Assembly (NCBI GenBank): GCA_034440635.1
Contig: JAOTON010000204.1
Span: 124,001-188,000 of the forward strand
From: Lepas anatifera
Lineage: Eukaryota; Arthropoda; Thecostraca; Lepadidae
Direction of reading: 5' to 3'
DNA length: 64,000 nt
Below the pieces are notes generated by a model. It searched no databases and was not told the origin of the DNA. It was given only the letters and a program-made list of their open reading frames with translations. Positions 11,317 to 22,515 of this stretch are shown one piece after another. Positions within the stretch are counted from its first letter, which is position 1; each line of letters begins with the position of its first letter. The position numbers were made by a program, and so were the translations under genes.

Positions 11317-12845
11317 TTGTCACTGACCATCCACTTATACCATCAACCATCGCTTTCAGGTCAAGTTCAGGACTCATTTAAGAGAAGAGGTGAGCGTGCA
11401 CTGTGCATGCCCAAATCGAGACACAGCCGCCCTCCCGATGGACAGACCGTGCAGAAATACGTCCTCGTCGCGTTTGATTTCGCGCACGCGTACGACGTAG
11501 TGGACCACCACCTGCTACGCGTTCGCCTGCTGGAGATGGGGCTGTCAAATTGCACGGTGGCCTGGATTTGGCAGTGACTCCGGGACCGAAGAGTCCAGGT
11601 GGAACTAAATGGTGTGCTTTCCAGTGAGCGCATTTTCCGAACTGGCCTGCCGTAAGGAAGTGTCTTATCGCCAGTTTTATTTTGTATGGGCGGCTCGGCT
11701 GGTAGACGCACTCTGCGCGGTTCCCGGATGCTCCCCTACATGTACGCCGATGATACGGCGGCTCTCTGCACGGGCAACAACATCCAAGTCGCCAAGGACC
11801 GGGCGCAATAAAGCTGCTGCTGGCACCCTCATGAAGTGGACCCGACAGCACAAAATGGTGGTTTCAGGAGCCAAGATCCAAGTACTGGTGATGTCCCAGT
11901 GGGCCAGAGACGCCGATCCCTTCAATTTTAAGGTCGACGGGAAGTCTGTCACTGCTGGAGACACCCTACAGCTACTTGGCGTCACCATCGATCGGCTCCT
12001 CCATTTCGGTCCACACTGTAAGAGACTGTGGGAGAAGGTCCACCCCCGCATCTCCCACCTACGTCAACTGTCCGGCTGCAACTGGGGGCTGCACGAACAG
12101 CACCTCCGAACCGTCGCTACTGGCTACGTGAGAGGAGCGATGGAGTAAGCGGCCGCAGCGTGGCTCCACGCCACACCGCCATTTCATGTCGAGCTGCTGG
12201 AACGCAAAATGAGAGCGTCGGCGCGTATCATCACAGGATGCACCCACTCCACTCCCAGCCGAGTGAAGACTCCCCGCGTAGCGGCCAGAAGGAGGGTACT
12301 CGCGACCCGACTGCTGGTGAAATTCCATACCCTGCCGCCTGAAGACCCTCTGTGAAGACGTGCGGAGGCGACAGCGCCCCTCTCGACTCTCCTCGGTGAC
12401 CGGGTGGCGGCAGGTGGGCAAAGACATGTGGGATCAAGCAGGCATCTCCCTCCCCATCGAGTCTTTCCTTCCTCGACGTCTTCCACTGTGGGTATCAGGA
12501 GAGTGAGTCACATTTCAACTAGACGTGGGCCCACTGACATCAGGAGCGCCACCTGTCCGGAAGAAGCGAGTAGCTCTCCTCCACCTCGCTTCCCTGACTC
12601 AATGTGCCACATGGGTGTGGACCGACGGGTCAGTGCACGGAGGGGTCACGAGCGGGGGAGCTGGGTCTTCATCGAGTCACCAGACAGAGCCCAGCATGAG
12701 CTCAGGCGACCAGCAGGCTCGCTCTGCTCGAGTTTTCAGGCTGAGATGGTAGCCATCCAAACTGCCTGTGTCTTCCTACTGGACTAATCAGTGCACACAG
12801 AAGATCCAGTCATCTTCAGCATGGCCCGCCAAGGTGACGACGCAT
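11317..12845 (+). pseudogene. Decayed non-LTR retrotransposon (RT plus RNase H-like region)
   Basis: Reverse transcriptase motifs are readable across several frames. Motif A is AFDFAHAYDVVDHHLL near 11467-11514. Motif B is GLP-stop-GSVLSP, with the expected Gln codon replaced by TAA at 11653-11655. The catalytic YADD is at 11743-11754. A thumb-like region follows (LLGVTIDRLLHFGPHCKRLWEK). Near 12612-12780 lie RNase H-like words, WVWTDGSVHGG and FQAEMVAIQTAC, carrying the expected Asp and Glu. In-frame stops at 11575 and 11807 and frame changes show it is dead. RT followed by RNase H points to the I/Jockey-type LINE assemblage. The clade cannot be fixed by eye. No 5' endonuclease region or tail was seen, so the copy is truncated. 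Confidence 0.85.
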
Positions 12846-12849
12846 TATA

Positions 12850-13062
12850 GAAATAAAATGGCTTCAATGTCTGCAGATAAGACAGCGAATCGGTAAAAAT
12901 CGCAAACTTCCTCACCATCAGCTTAGACACCTGGTCCAAACAGCAAAAAAATGGAGTACAGCTCTGAAGTAAAAATGGATCCTTCGTAAGGCAAACTAGA
13001 AAACTTCTCAACATCGTCACCAACAAATGCACGCCCTGTGCCATTGTCACTTTCTTTTGCAA
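12850..13062 (-). pseudogene. Inverted RNase H-like LINE fragment
   Basis: The minus strand encodes KFAIFTDSLSYLQTLK at about 12858-12915. This is the third RNase H active-site region (IFTDS) of LINE-type RNase H domains. It lies head-to-head with the plus-strand LINE remnant, which fades out near 12845. It may be an inverted piece of the same element or an independent insertion. The fragment is short and downstream domains are not visible. Confidence 0.5.
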
Positions 13063-13166
13063 CCGTCTATATAGAAACAGACATGGTTTTCGAACGGCTC
13101 CGCACGCAAGTTCACAAATTACTGGCGCGTCGGTTCAGGAGGCAAATTTTTGCTTTGTTGGCGTAG

Positions 13167-13327
13167 GTTGTGTTTGTGTTAACTGTCGAGATGAGCTATG
13201 GTTCAATAACAGCTGCTTCATGTGGTTCGACGAGATTGCTGTCGATACCAGCCTGTGCCAGCCAGGCACAGACTCTCACTCCCTGGTGACGGGTTGCAAA
13301 ACGCGAGCCACTGTCTATCTGACTGAG
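13167..13327 (+). CDS. Candidate exon, C-type-lectin-like fragment
   Basis: A 161 bp open segment lies between a plausible acceptor (TTTGTTGGCGTAG) and a donor GAG/GTAGGC. It encodes a Cys-rich peptide containing ELWFNNSCFMWFDEIAVDTS, then LCQPGTDSHSLV. The pattern W-x-x-x-S-C-F, about a dozen residues, then C-x-x-x-x-x-S-x-S-L resembles the first half of a C-type lectin domain, where W...SCY is followed by a Cys and an SL(V) strand. The frame enters with two bases of a split codon and ends on a codon boundary. No second half of the domain was found nearby, so it is either one exon of a long-intron gene or an exon relic. The family call is tentative. Confidence 0.35.
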
Positions 13328-13382
13328 GTAGGCATCGCCAAAAAAAGTTTGGTATGTGGGGCGTGTTGGTGACTTATTTTAA

Positions 13383-13830
13383 AGGGAACGTGGCACCTTG
13401 GTAAAATCCTGGAATTTTGTGTAATTAGGCGTACTTTTAGCCGAAAATAATGAAACCACTCATGATTTCTCTGAAAAATGTACAACAAGCTCAATACTTT
13501 TATTTTTAAAATACTCCTCTAGATAAATGAATAAATATCTGCCTCTGGATGATGTCATGATCTGGCAACCACTACCATACTCGAAACACTTCAAGGGCTT
13601 CGATTGGCTGATGCTCATCGTGATGTCAGCATATGTCGTCACACCAGCAGCTCACAACAATGGCCGCCTGGCGAGTGGTACATGAGAGGTACATTTCGGG
13701 TAGGTTTTAGTTTTTTCTACGGAAAAATCGAGTTCCAAGACAAATGATATATAGAGCACCTGGTTTTCCGATTTGCTTTACAACTTGGCTATCTCAGTTA
13801 AAATCACGTTCTAAAGGTGCCACATTCCTT
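13383..13830 (+). mobile_element. TTAA-flanked MITE, family M copy 1
   Basis: A 448 bp element with inverted ends AGGGAACGTGGCACCTT and AAGGTGCCACATTCCTT. It is flanked by TTAA at 13379-13382 and 13831-13834. Copies with the same ends lie at 23166-24649 (interrupted) and 34139-34587 (inverted orientation). The TTAA duplication is characteristic of piggyBac-type transposition. There is no coding capacity. Confidence 0.9.
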
Positions 13831-13834
13831 TTAA

Positions 13835-14159
13835 TGGCTTAATGCAAAGCGAGTATCTTACTGCGCATTTGTAGCGGTATTTAATTAATTTCCACTAGCA
13901 TGCTTATTATGGGTGAAGCTTGGAACGCTCCTGTTACTATTCTGATAGCGAGATGACGGACATATCGATAATCTTTTTCGCGGACTAAGGAGTGGCCTCA
14001 TACGCAACCCCGGTCTGCGACCTGGGATAACCCCCCACCGGCGCAGGAGAGCCGCATGACAATGTGCTGAAATCAACCATATTTCATTCTCAATGTATCT
14101 CTTCATAAGCCTGTAGGTCAGTGCCATCATTCTTTTCTTTGAAATAAATAGTAAATATC
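13835..14159. other. Spacer, nothing recognised
   Basis: No gene seen. A weakly tRNA-like fragment near 14010-14045 is too degraded to call. Confidence 0.4.
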
Positions 14160-14245
14160 CCGCAGTCAACCCTGGATTCGACCCGCGCACCCCTCATCAC
14201 GAGACAGGACCTCTAACCACTAGACCACTGCGCCACACTGTACCG
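14160..14245 (-). repeat. tRNA-related sequence (SINE head or tRNA relic)
   Basis: The minus strand reads GGCGCAGTGGTCTAGTGGTT, an A-box-like start, and about 40 nt later GGGTCGAATCC, a good B box. The acceptor arms do not pair, so it is not a functional tRNA gene. It is probably the head of a SINE or an old tRNA pseudogene. No second copy is in the window. Confidence 0.5.
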
Positions 14246-16109
14246 ACTCCCACTAACCCTACACCTGTGACCCGTCAGGAGGTCACTGACCGGTATCACG
14301 CAATCAAAACGATGCCGTGATCGTGGCGCCGGGTGTTGTGTTCGTACAGAAAAGGCATGGTATAAAGCTGCATCTAGAAGACGAACCAAACATTAGATTC
14401 GCCTAGAATCACTTGTATCGGCGACCCAGGACCCTAAGCTAGCTTTATGCCAAATTGCATCCACTTCCATTCATTTTGAGGACTTGAAACCATGGTGAGA
14501 AGCAAACATGTTCCGAGAAATTTAGCTCCTTGAAATACCCTTTCGGACGAATTACTCGAAAGCCGTTGGAGATAAGTGGGTAGTGTAAATGAATTGAATG
14601 ACTGCAATTAATTTTCCTATTCAGCCATGTCAATTCTGAGCTTGTGAATGACATGTGCTCTGAACTGAAAAGCTGCAAATAAAAGGTTTTCTACTAAAAT
14701 TATATTTATACATATAAGACAATGAATTGTATTATCACGATATCCATCTCCGAATATTATCAGGCGGAAGCAATGTTCTTTCATTATTTGAAATGAAAAG
14801 TCAAATCGGCGCATTAGATCGCGAGAGATTAAGATTTAAATGAAATGAGCAAAAATGTAGTCCTCCGGCAAAATGGCAAAAACTAGGTCAGAATTTTACG
14901 TTTTCCACTGGAAACTATGCCTAAGCACAAGAAAATTGACGTAGCTGCCTCCACGTGGCTGTCTTTAAACTAACTGAAGCGTGCCTTCTGACATTTCGAG
15001 CTTACAAGTCGGCTGTCAAATTTCAATATCTTTTTTGCTTGTACTAGAAATACTGCGTTTTGGCGTAATAAATATTGTCGGACCAGTTCGAACTTTTTTC
15101 TTAGGTGGCCCCTGTTGCTTATTCAAAAGGAGGCAAATTTCAAGTTCGTCGCTTAAGAAATAAAAATGATAAAAATGCAAAATTGAAAACATTTGTTCCA
15201 AAATTTCTCAAAAACTATTTTGAATTTAAATTCGGGGGCCTTAGTTTGGGCGTCTAGCGTAAAAGGGCAATCACCCTACACAATTGCAGAGCCCTGGTAT
15301 CAACTGTCAGAACCGCCAAACGGCCAGAATAGAGCCTCTTGAGAAATCTCAATCCGCTTCGCTCCATGGATTTCGTCATGCGGCTCTGACACAGCCGTAC
15401 TCGATCTTCGGACGAATAAGTGATCTATACAGCATAAGAAGCTTATAACGTAGCGTATAACGATGAGCGTATAACGTGCGCATAACGTATGTATAGGCGA
15501 TAAGCGTATAACGTGTATAGCATGAGAAACATTTCTCTATCTGCACGGTATCTCATCCTCGTCAACACCTTCAGTATTTTCAGCGTATCGAAACTTTTTT
15601 TTGCGGAAATCCTTCAGGTGTGGCACATATGAAAGCTTATCGAGTGTGAGCCTGATAAATCTGGTTTCTGCTACAACGTCGCTCGGATTTCCGCGAATTT
15701 ACAAAATCGGGTATTCAGTCTCAATGTCTATTATAAAAGTGCATGCACTATGTCTTTGAACTTGAAAATTTCAGTCCATTGCGTGTGATCCATTGCTGCA
15801 ATATGTCAAGGCCAAGCTGCAGCCGCCTCTGCGCAGCTGCTGTAGTAGACACTGTCACACATATTGTGAAGTCTTCAACGAAAAACACGTGACGTATGTT
15901 TGCGGGAAGTGTCTGCAATATCATTGGTCATAACTGCAAACAAGGCTATGAATATCGCAGAATCCTGGGCTATGCTACTCTGTTGCTGATGCCAATCCGA
16001 TACGACTGAGTTTACGCGAAATCTAAAATACCTATTTTTCGGAATATTAGAAATAAACCACCCCAAGTGGCCTCGCACGCCGAGTCCAAAGAGTTTCTGC
16101 AGAACACCA
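14246..16109. other. Long spacer, no gene recognised
   Basis: Contains a short run of GCGTATAACGT-like words at 15450-15515 (reported as a finding). Otherwise only AT-rich sequence with short frames. Confidence 0.5.
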
Positions 16110-16222
16110 TTGGACAGCAAAGGCGCCCCCCAAGAGATGATGGCGCCCCCTGGGGAGGAAGGCGCCCCCTCCAGAAAATCTTGCACCACTTCTCGAAAAT
16201 GGAATCCGCCGTCTCTGGTTGA
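16110..16222 (-). repeat. GGCGCC-type repeat element, partial copy
   Basis: Three GGCGCCCCC units, then TTGCACCACTT, then TGGAATCCGCCGTC. This is the reverse-oriented end of the element described at 7537-9062, and it carries the GTGGTGCA version of the palindrome arm. Confidence 0.75.
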
Positions 16223-17458
16223 CAATGTCTAGTTTTAGGATCAAAATGTTCACTTTTTCTATTTTCATTAGGCAACATCGGTGTTTACTTCGACAAAAGT
16301 ATTATACTTCCCTATCTAGCGGACTGAAAATAGAGACAGACGGACATAGGTTCCATCGTTGCGTCCCACCCCCCATCCCCGCGCAAAAATTCACGGCGAC
16401 GCTCTTAGTTCATAGCATTTCATTCCAGGAAATAGTCAAAATACGAACCTATTGCCAAAGGTGAAATGGGAGGGGAAATTTTCCAAAGATAAAAATAGAT
16501 TTACCTTCCAGTAAAATTGCTCAATTTTTTCAAGCATATAGTAATCGATTATTTCCAGTGCAAGCCATTTTCTTCCTTAGAAGCTTATTTATCTTTGGAT
16601 AAAATCTGGCATGAGTTGGACAAAAGAAGCATGCTTTTACTTCTGAGGGCCCCTTGACCACGATTCGGGAGCCACTTGAGGGCAGTCCTTGTCAACTACA
16701 CTGCAAAGACCTGCCCGTGGTCAACACTTGGTGACCCTGGAATGAATTCAGGGTCCCTCTCAGCAATCTTCAAAGGCACCAGGACCATCACCTGAGGGTG
16801 AGGTGGTAGGAAATTCTGGCTGATCTGCAGCTCCGCTCTTTTCTCCTCTGAGGAGCATCTTATGAAGCCTTGTCCCCGTCCAGTGCGCCGGAACAGAAAG
16901 TTACATGTAACTTCACTTATTTATTTTCTATTCATTTTCTTAGGGTCACTCCCAACAGCCAGACCTGCCCAACGGCAGGGGTTTTGGCGTAAGTGTTCTA
17001 GGAACCCCTCCACCGGGCCAAGTGTGCATATTTACGCGAAAATTAGGTATATTATATAAGCGAAATATCAATTTCAAGTTCTAAGTCATTAACATACCAC
17101 TCAATCAACTGATAGTGACAAGGCAACCACAATGAAGATATAAAATGAACTTCAAGAAGTACACTTATGTGTTATCAGCCCCATTTACATTGAGGCATGC
17201 TAATTGGAGCCGCGTGATGATTAAACGACTGTTTCTAGGCGCCCATGTCACCGTGAAAATAGTGTAACAGCAGCTGGATTCTGATGTAGCAGCGCGGAAC
17301 CAACTAGAGCCTGTTACACCGACATCGCGCCGCCAGAACCGGACCTACAGGCAACCTGTCTGTGCACCTAGGTATGGTTTCGTGAGTAGGAATCTGGCTG
17401 ATCAATGTGGGTTTTGTCACGGACGGCGTTTGCTTCTGAGCGAGGCATAAAACGGCAG
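16223..17458. other. Spacer, no gene recognised
   Basis: No convincing exon or repeat seen. Confidence 0.5.
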
Positions 17459-18740
17459 GTTTCCAGCTCCACTACACCAACCAGCTGCACCAGCTCAACT
17501 ACACCACCCGGCTGCACCAGCTGCACCAGCTCAACTACACCACCCGGCTGCACCGGCTGCACCAGCTGCACCAGCTCAACTACACCACCCGGCTGCACCA
17601 GCTGCACCAGCTCCACTACACCACCCGACTGCACCAGCTCCAATACACCACCTGGCTGCACCAGCTCCAATACACCACCCGGCTGACCAGCTCCACTACA
17701 CCACCTGGCTGCACCAACTCCACTACACCACCCGACTGCACCAGCTCCAATACACCACCTGGCTGCACCAGCTCCAATACACCACCTAGCTGCACCAGCT
17801 CCACTACACCACCTGGCTGCACCAACTGCACCAGCTCCACTACACCACCCAGCTGCACCAGCTCCACTACACCAACCAACTGCACCAGCTCCACTACACC
17901 ACCCTGCTGCACCAGCTGCATAAGCTCCACTACACCACCCCACTGCACCAGCTGCACCAGCTCCACTACACCACCCGACTGCACCAGCTCCACTACAACA
18001 CCCAGCTGCACCATCTCCACTACACCAACCAGCTGCACCAGCTGCACCAGCTCCACTACACCACCCAGCTGCACCAGCTCCACTACACCAACCAGCTGCA
18101 CCAGCTCCACTACACCACCCTGCTGCACCAGCTGCACCAGCTCCACTACACCACCCGGCTGCCAGCTCCAATACACCACCCTGCTGCACCAGCTGCATAA
18201 GCTCCACTACACCACTCTGCTGCACCAGCTGCATAAGCTCCACTGACCAGCTGCATAAGCTCCACTGCCAGCTGCACCAGCTCCACTACACCACCCGGCT
18301 GCACCATCTCCACTACAACACCCAGCTGCACCATCTCCACTACACCAACCAGCTGCACCAGCTGCACCAGCTCCACTACACCACCTAGCTGCACCAGCTC
18401 CACTACACCAACCAGCTGCACCAGCTCCACTACACCACCCTGCTGCACCAGCTGCCAGCTCCACTACACCACCCGGCTGCACCAGCTCCAATACACCACC
18501 CTGCTGCACCAGCTGCATAAGCTCCACTACACCACCCTGCTGCACCAGCTGCATAAGCTCCACTGCACCAGCTGCACCAACTCCACTACACCACCCGGCT
18601 GTACCAGATCCACTACACCACCCGGCTGCACCAGCTGCAAAAGCTCCACTACACCACCCCGCTGTACCAGCTGCACCAGCTCAATACACCACCTGGCTGC
18701 ACCAGATCCACTACACCACCCGGCTGCACCAGATCCACCA
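17459..18740. repeat. 1.28 kb minisatellite (CAGCTGCACCAGCTCCACTA type)
   Basis: Tandem array built from a 9-10 bp CTGCACCAG word and a ~15 bp CTCCACTACACCACC word, in composite units of about 24-36 bp. Within the array larger blocks are duplicated: the stretch around 17985-18130 recurs around 18290-18450. The strand is strongly C/A-biased, so frames stay open on both strands. The minus strand gives [11 protein letters not shown] repeats and the plus strand Cys/Thr/Ser repeats. No start, splice or conserved flank suggests that either is a protein. Confidence 0.9.
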
Positions 18741-18956
18741 TTGCCAACCGCCCAGCTATATGTTCGCCCTTTTTCCTTCCTGTCGGTCCCCATTGTCATG
18801 TTAAGACAGTCTAGAGGTGTTGATGCTCTATTGACGACTGTTTGAAACCTGTTCTGGGCCTCGATAGGACGAAGACCTCCGCGAGTATTGGCCATAAAAA
18901 AGCAGAACGGAGGGACCTGCCGCAGGCGGCACAGCTTCGGCCGGAAGATAATCATT

Positions 18957-19022
18957 ACTGGAGTTTAACGATGCGCCAACTACTACAAACGGCGTTACCG
19001 ACCACACCCTGCTGGGATGGTT
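18957..19022 (-). mobile_element. SINE family 2 tail fragment
   Basis: The plus strand reads GGAGTTTAACGATGCGCCAAC...CACCCTGCTGGGATGG. This is the complement of the SINE family 2 tail seen at 26710-26896 and 42262-42347. Only about 65 bp of the 3' part remains. Confidence 0.5.
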
Positions 19023-19124
19023 TTGGAGGATCAGATTAAACTCACCCAGAGAAGCCGCCGGGGCTAGAACGCATGGAACTGTGGCTAGAGGACTAGCCAA
19101 TGCATTTTTGCTGGGGGGATGGGA

Positions 19125-19985
19125 TGGGCCCATTGGCGGATACAATGGGTGCTCAAGCCCCTTCCCCGAAATGTCAGAGTGCCTAGATGTATTGCCAAAG
19201 AGGGGCATTCCAGGACAAAACGACCAAAAATATTTCAATTTGACACCACCATGTCTAGAAATAATCTGAAACTTTGTCTCCGGGGTAGTTTTGGGCCAGA
19301 AACACGCCTGTGAGAATCTTAGCCCCCTCCGACCAACGGTGACCGAGTTATAGCCCGAGGCATTTTCGGGAGGTCACGTTGTAGACTCATCTTTGATGCT
19401 TCATAACTCAACAACGCATCACCTGATTAACAAGTTTTGTATATCATTGAACTCGTCTTGAATTATAGTTTATTTTTGAAAAAGAAAATGTTAAAATTTG
19501 AAAATTTTTTACTTTTAATTTGTTTGACCTTTTCCTTTTTGACCTAGGTTGACCTTTTCCCAGTTGAAATTGCCCTTTTAGACACCTCAAAATGTTTCTT
19601 CATAAAATATGTTTCGATAGCAAAAAAAAAAAAATGCGTTCTTGCTATAAGTTCCGAATATTTAGCACCTAAGGTAGGTATGTGCACGGTTTTTGACCAT
19701 TGCGGTAGTACAGCCTTATGTTTAACGCCGCAAATATAGCGATTGCTTTTGTAATCGGTCGCTGGAAATCATACTCCATTGTCTTTACGAAATTTTAATC
19801 GTACAATTATCCGAATTTATGACAATTAACACGCGCCCACCCGAGGGGTGGGCAACCGGCCTCCTCAGGTCTCTACAGGTAGTAAAAAAATACCTTCGCG
19901 CAGCGCCACCGTACTCCATCTACCTCCAACACAACATTTTGCAACTTCTGGAAAAATAATTTAGGTCAACTGGGAGGTGGTAGGT
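19125..19985 (+). repeat. Left arm of large inverted repeat
   Basis: From roughly 19190 to 19925 this arm matches the reverse complement of 21700-22450 very closely, with a more diverged match further out. Both arms carry the same junction, in which flank GAATTTATGACAA is followed by TTAACACGCGCCCACCC, the end of a family B-like element. The junction was therefore duplicated together with its flank. The arms enclose about 1.6 kb holding SINE family 1 copies. Confidence 0.8.
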
Positions 19986-20004
19986 ACCGTAAATGCTGAA
20001 GGCC

Positions 20005-20190
20005 AGCAGGCAACTCAGTGGTGAGGGGGTGACCTGAGGTAGACGGTCGTCGTTATGCCTTGTGGGACTTTCAACTTTGTTTCCTTGATTAACGCTTTAT
20101 CGTGGGAGTTGCTCGTTTGGGTGGTGGGGTCAGAGTCTCCGTAAAAAGTCCCTTGATGACTCTAGTGAGACACCTACTCCTAAAACCGCC
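20005..20190 (+). mobile_element. SINE family 1, 3' half only
   Basis: Starts at CAGGCAACTCAGTGGTGAG and runs through CGTGGGAGTTGCTCGTTTG and GGTGGTGGGGTCAGAGTCTC. It matches the 3' half of the copy that follows it directly, so a truncated SINE lies head-to-tail with a complete one. Confidence 0.75.
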
Positions 20191-20195
20191 TCCTT

Positions 20196-20520
20196 GCCGC
20201 CCCGGTAGCTCAGTTGGTAGAGCGTTTGGCTCCGGCCCGCGACTCAGAAGCATGCAGTGGCAGTGCATGTCCAGGCTTGGGATCGGTTCCGCTGAGACGC
20301 TCCGGCGCTCAATAGCTTACCCGCCGTACAGGTCGGCTGGCAACTGACTGGTGAGAGGGTGACCTGAGCGGGGCGGCCGTCCCTGTGCTGTGTGGGACGT
20401 TAAACGTTGGCTTCTAAAATCAACCCTTCATTGTGGGAGTTGCTCGTTCGGATGGTGGGGTCGGGGTCTCCGTGACAAGTCCATTGATGACTTTAGTGGG
20501 ACCCCGACTCCAACAATCGA
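20196..20520 (+). mobile_element. tRNA-derived SINE family 1, full-length copy
   Basis: The head GCCCCGGTAGCTCAGTTGGT carries an A box, and GGGATCGGTTCCGC downstream is a B-box-like sequence. The body and 3' half match the minus-strand copy at 9362-9693. The tRNA-like stem does not close, as expected for a SINE. Confidence 0.85.
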
Positions 20521-21591
20521 ACTGAGAACAACTTGTACAAAATGTATAAAAAACTGAACTGGCAACAACTTGGGCAATATGTATAAACAGAAAAACTGCA
20601 GCCATTAAAAGTGATAAAAAGGATTCCTTGTTTCGAGGGAGACGAGGGCAAATGAACTTATTAATAATGAACCTTTCAGCCTTAAACGAAAATTTACAAA
20701 GATGTCGCGACCTTATCAATAATTGAAACAAGTATAACTTATCCTATGAGCACCACTAACTCACACAATTACATCGTTCCCGGAGATGGAAAATAGTATC
20801 GATGCAAGCTGATCCAGTGCAGCACAGCATATGTTTGAGAGGATTCATGCAATGTAAACAAACGTGTCTGAAAGGCTTTCATTCCCAAAAAGTAATTTGA
20901 ATCTGCTCATATATTCGACAAAATGTCCTGAAATTGTAACGCATTCGACTTGGTCGTTTGAACAGGTTGCCTCATGATATTTTTACAAGGTGATCATTTC
21001 ATAGCTGACACGGATCCGAGAATCCCAGATAAATAATGACACAGTGCACTGGGAGTGATGCCGCTAAATAGCCAGTTTTAATCATTACCGAATATGTTAC
21101 ATACAATCGTTTGGTCGTGTCGCCTTTGAGGTTGCTCAAGGTCACAGTATTTCTTACGGGAACTAAGTGGAAACCTAAATTTTGTGGCATAATAGGTGAC
21201 AGAGAAGAGCCGTAGAAAGAAAAGTTCAGCACCATTGGAACACTCTTGTTGAGCCCAAACGGATTATGTATCTTATAATATTGCCTAGTCAAATGTCAAA
21301 ATTAACCTGCTTTGACCTAGAGCCAGGCTTAGGTCTGTATGGTAAAAAGAATATTAATCAAACTGCAGTGGCAAGTCAGACACGACAATGTAAAAATACA
21401 ACCTCCATCGCAATTCTCGACAATTCTCAATTCTCGCAAGTTATCAAAATTTACCAATCGCCCCATGCATTTATAATGGAAAGATCATGACCTTTGCCCT
21501 GCTCCCGGTTATCGATATAGAAATCCTGCTACGAAAAATTATCTTGCTAGGCGATCTTACTATGTAATGCGATTCTAACCCCGATAGGCTA
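20521..21591. other. Spacer inside inverted repeat, nothing recognised
   Basis: AT-rich, no gene or transposase remnant found between the two inverted arms beyond the SINEs. Confidence 0.5.
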
Positions 21592-22515
21592 AATTTGATA
21601 TGATGTATGCACCTCCCAAAGTTTGAGGTTAGGTCTCTTGACCTGGGTTGGCGGTCTGACCTGGTATGACCCAGACCTAAAATTTTGCCAGAAGCTGCAA
21701 AAATTTCGAGTTAGAGGTACATGAAGTACGGTGGCGCTGCGCGAATGTGTTTTTTTACTACCTGTGGAGACCTGAGGAGGCCGGTTGCCCACCCCCTCGG
21801 GTGGGCGCGTGTTAATTGTCATAAATTCGGATACTTGTACGATTAAAATTTCGTAAAGACAATGGAGTATGATTTCCAGCGACCGATTACAAAAGCAATC
21901 GCTATATTTGCGGCGTTAAACATAAGGCTGTACTACCGCAGTGGTCAAAAACCGTGTACATACCTACCTTAGGTGCTAAATATTCGGAACTTATAGCAAG
22001 AACGCATTTTTATTTTTGCTATCGAAACATATTTTATGAAGAAACATTTTTGATGTGTCTAAAAGGGCAATTTCAACTGGGAAAAGGTCAAGCTATGTCA
22101 AAAAGGAAAAGGTCAAACAAATTAAAAGTAAAAATTTTCAAATTTTAATATTTTCTTTTTCAAAATAAACTATAATTCAAGACGAGTTCAATGATATACA
22201 AAACTTGTTAATCCGGTGATGCGTTGTTGAGTTATGAAGCATCAAAGATGAGTCTACAACGTGACCTCCCGAAAGTGCCTCGGGCTATAACTCGGTCACC
22301 GTTGGTCGGAGGGGGCTGAGATTCTCACAGGCGTGTTTCTGGCCCAAAACTACCACGGAGACAAAGTTTCAGATTTTTCTAGACATGGTGGTGTCAAGCC
22401 TTGGTCGATCTGTCCTGGAATGCCCCAAGACTGATCTGAGGCAATGGCAGGGCAGGCTCCAATCTCCTAGCCTCTAGTCAAAACGCAGTCCTGTATCCGG
22501 CACTGGATGCACCCT
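21592..22515 (-). repeat. Right arm of large inverted repeat
   Basis: Reverse complement of the left arm. It retains more of the TTAA-ended element, including GGTCATACCAGGTCAGACC, typical of family B-like elements. The outer part contains the CATTCCAGGACA segment also seen near 19207. Confidence 0.8.

Noticed and set aside
17368..18563. Long minus-strand frames rich in [11 protein letters not shown]
   Set aside because: They are translations of the minisatellite in several overlapping frames, with no flanking coding sequence or splice sites.
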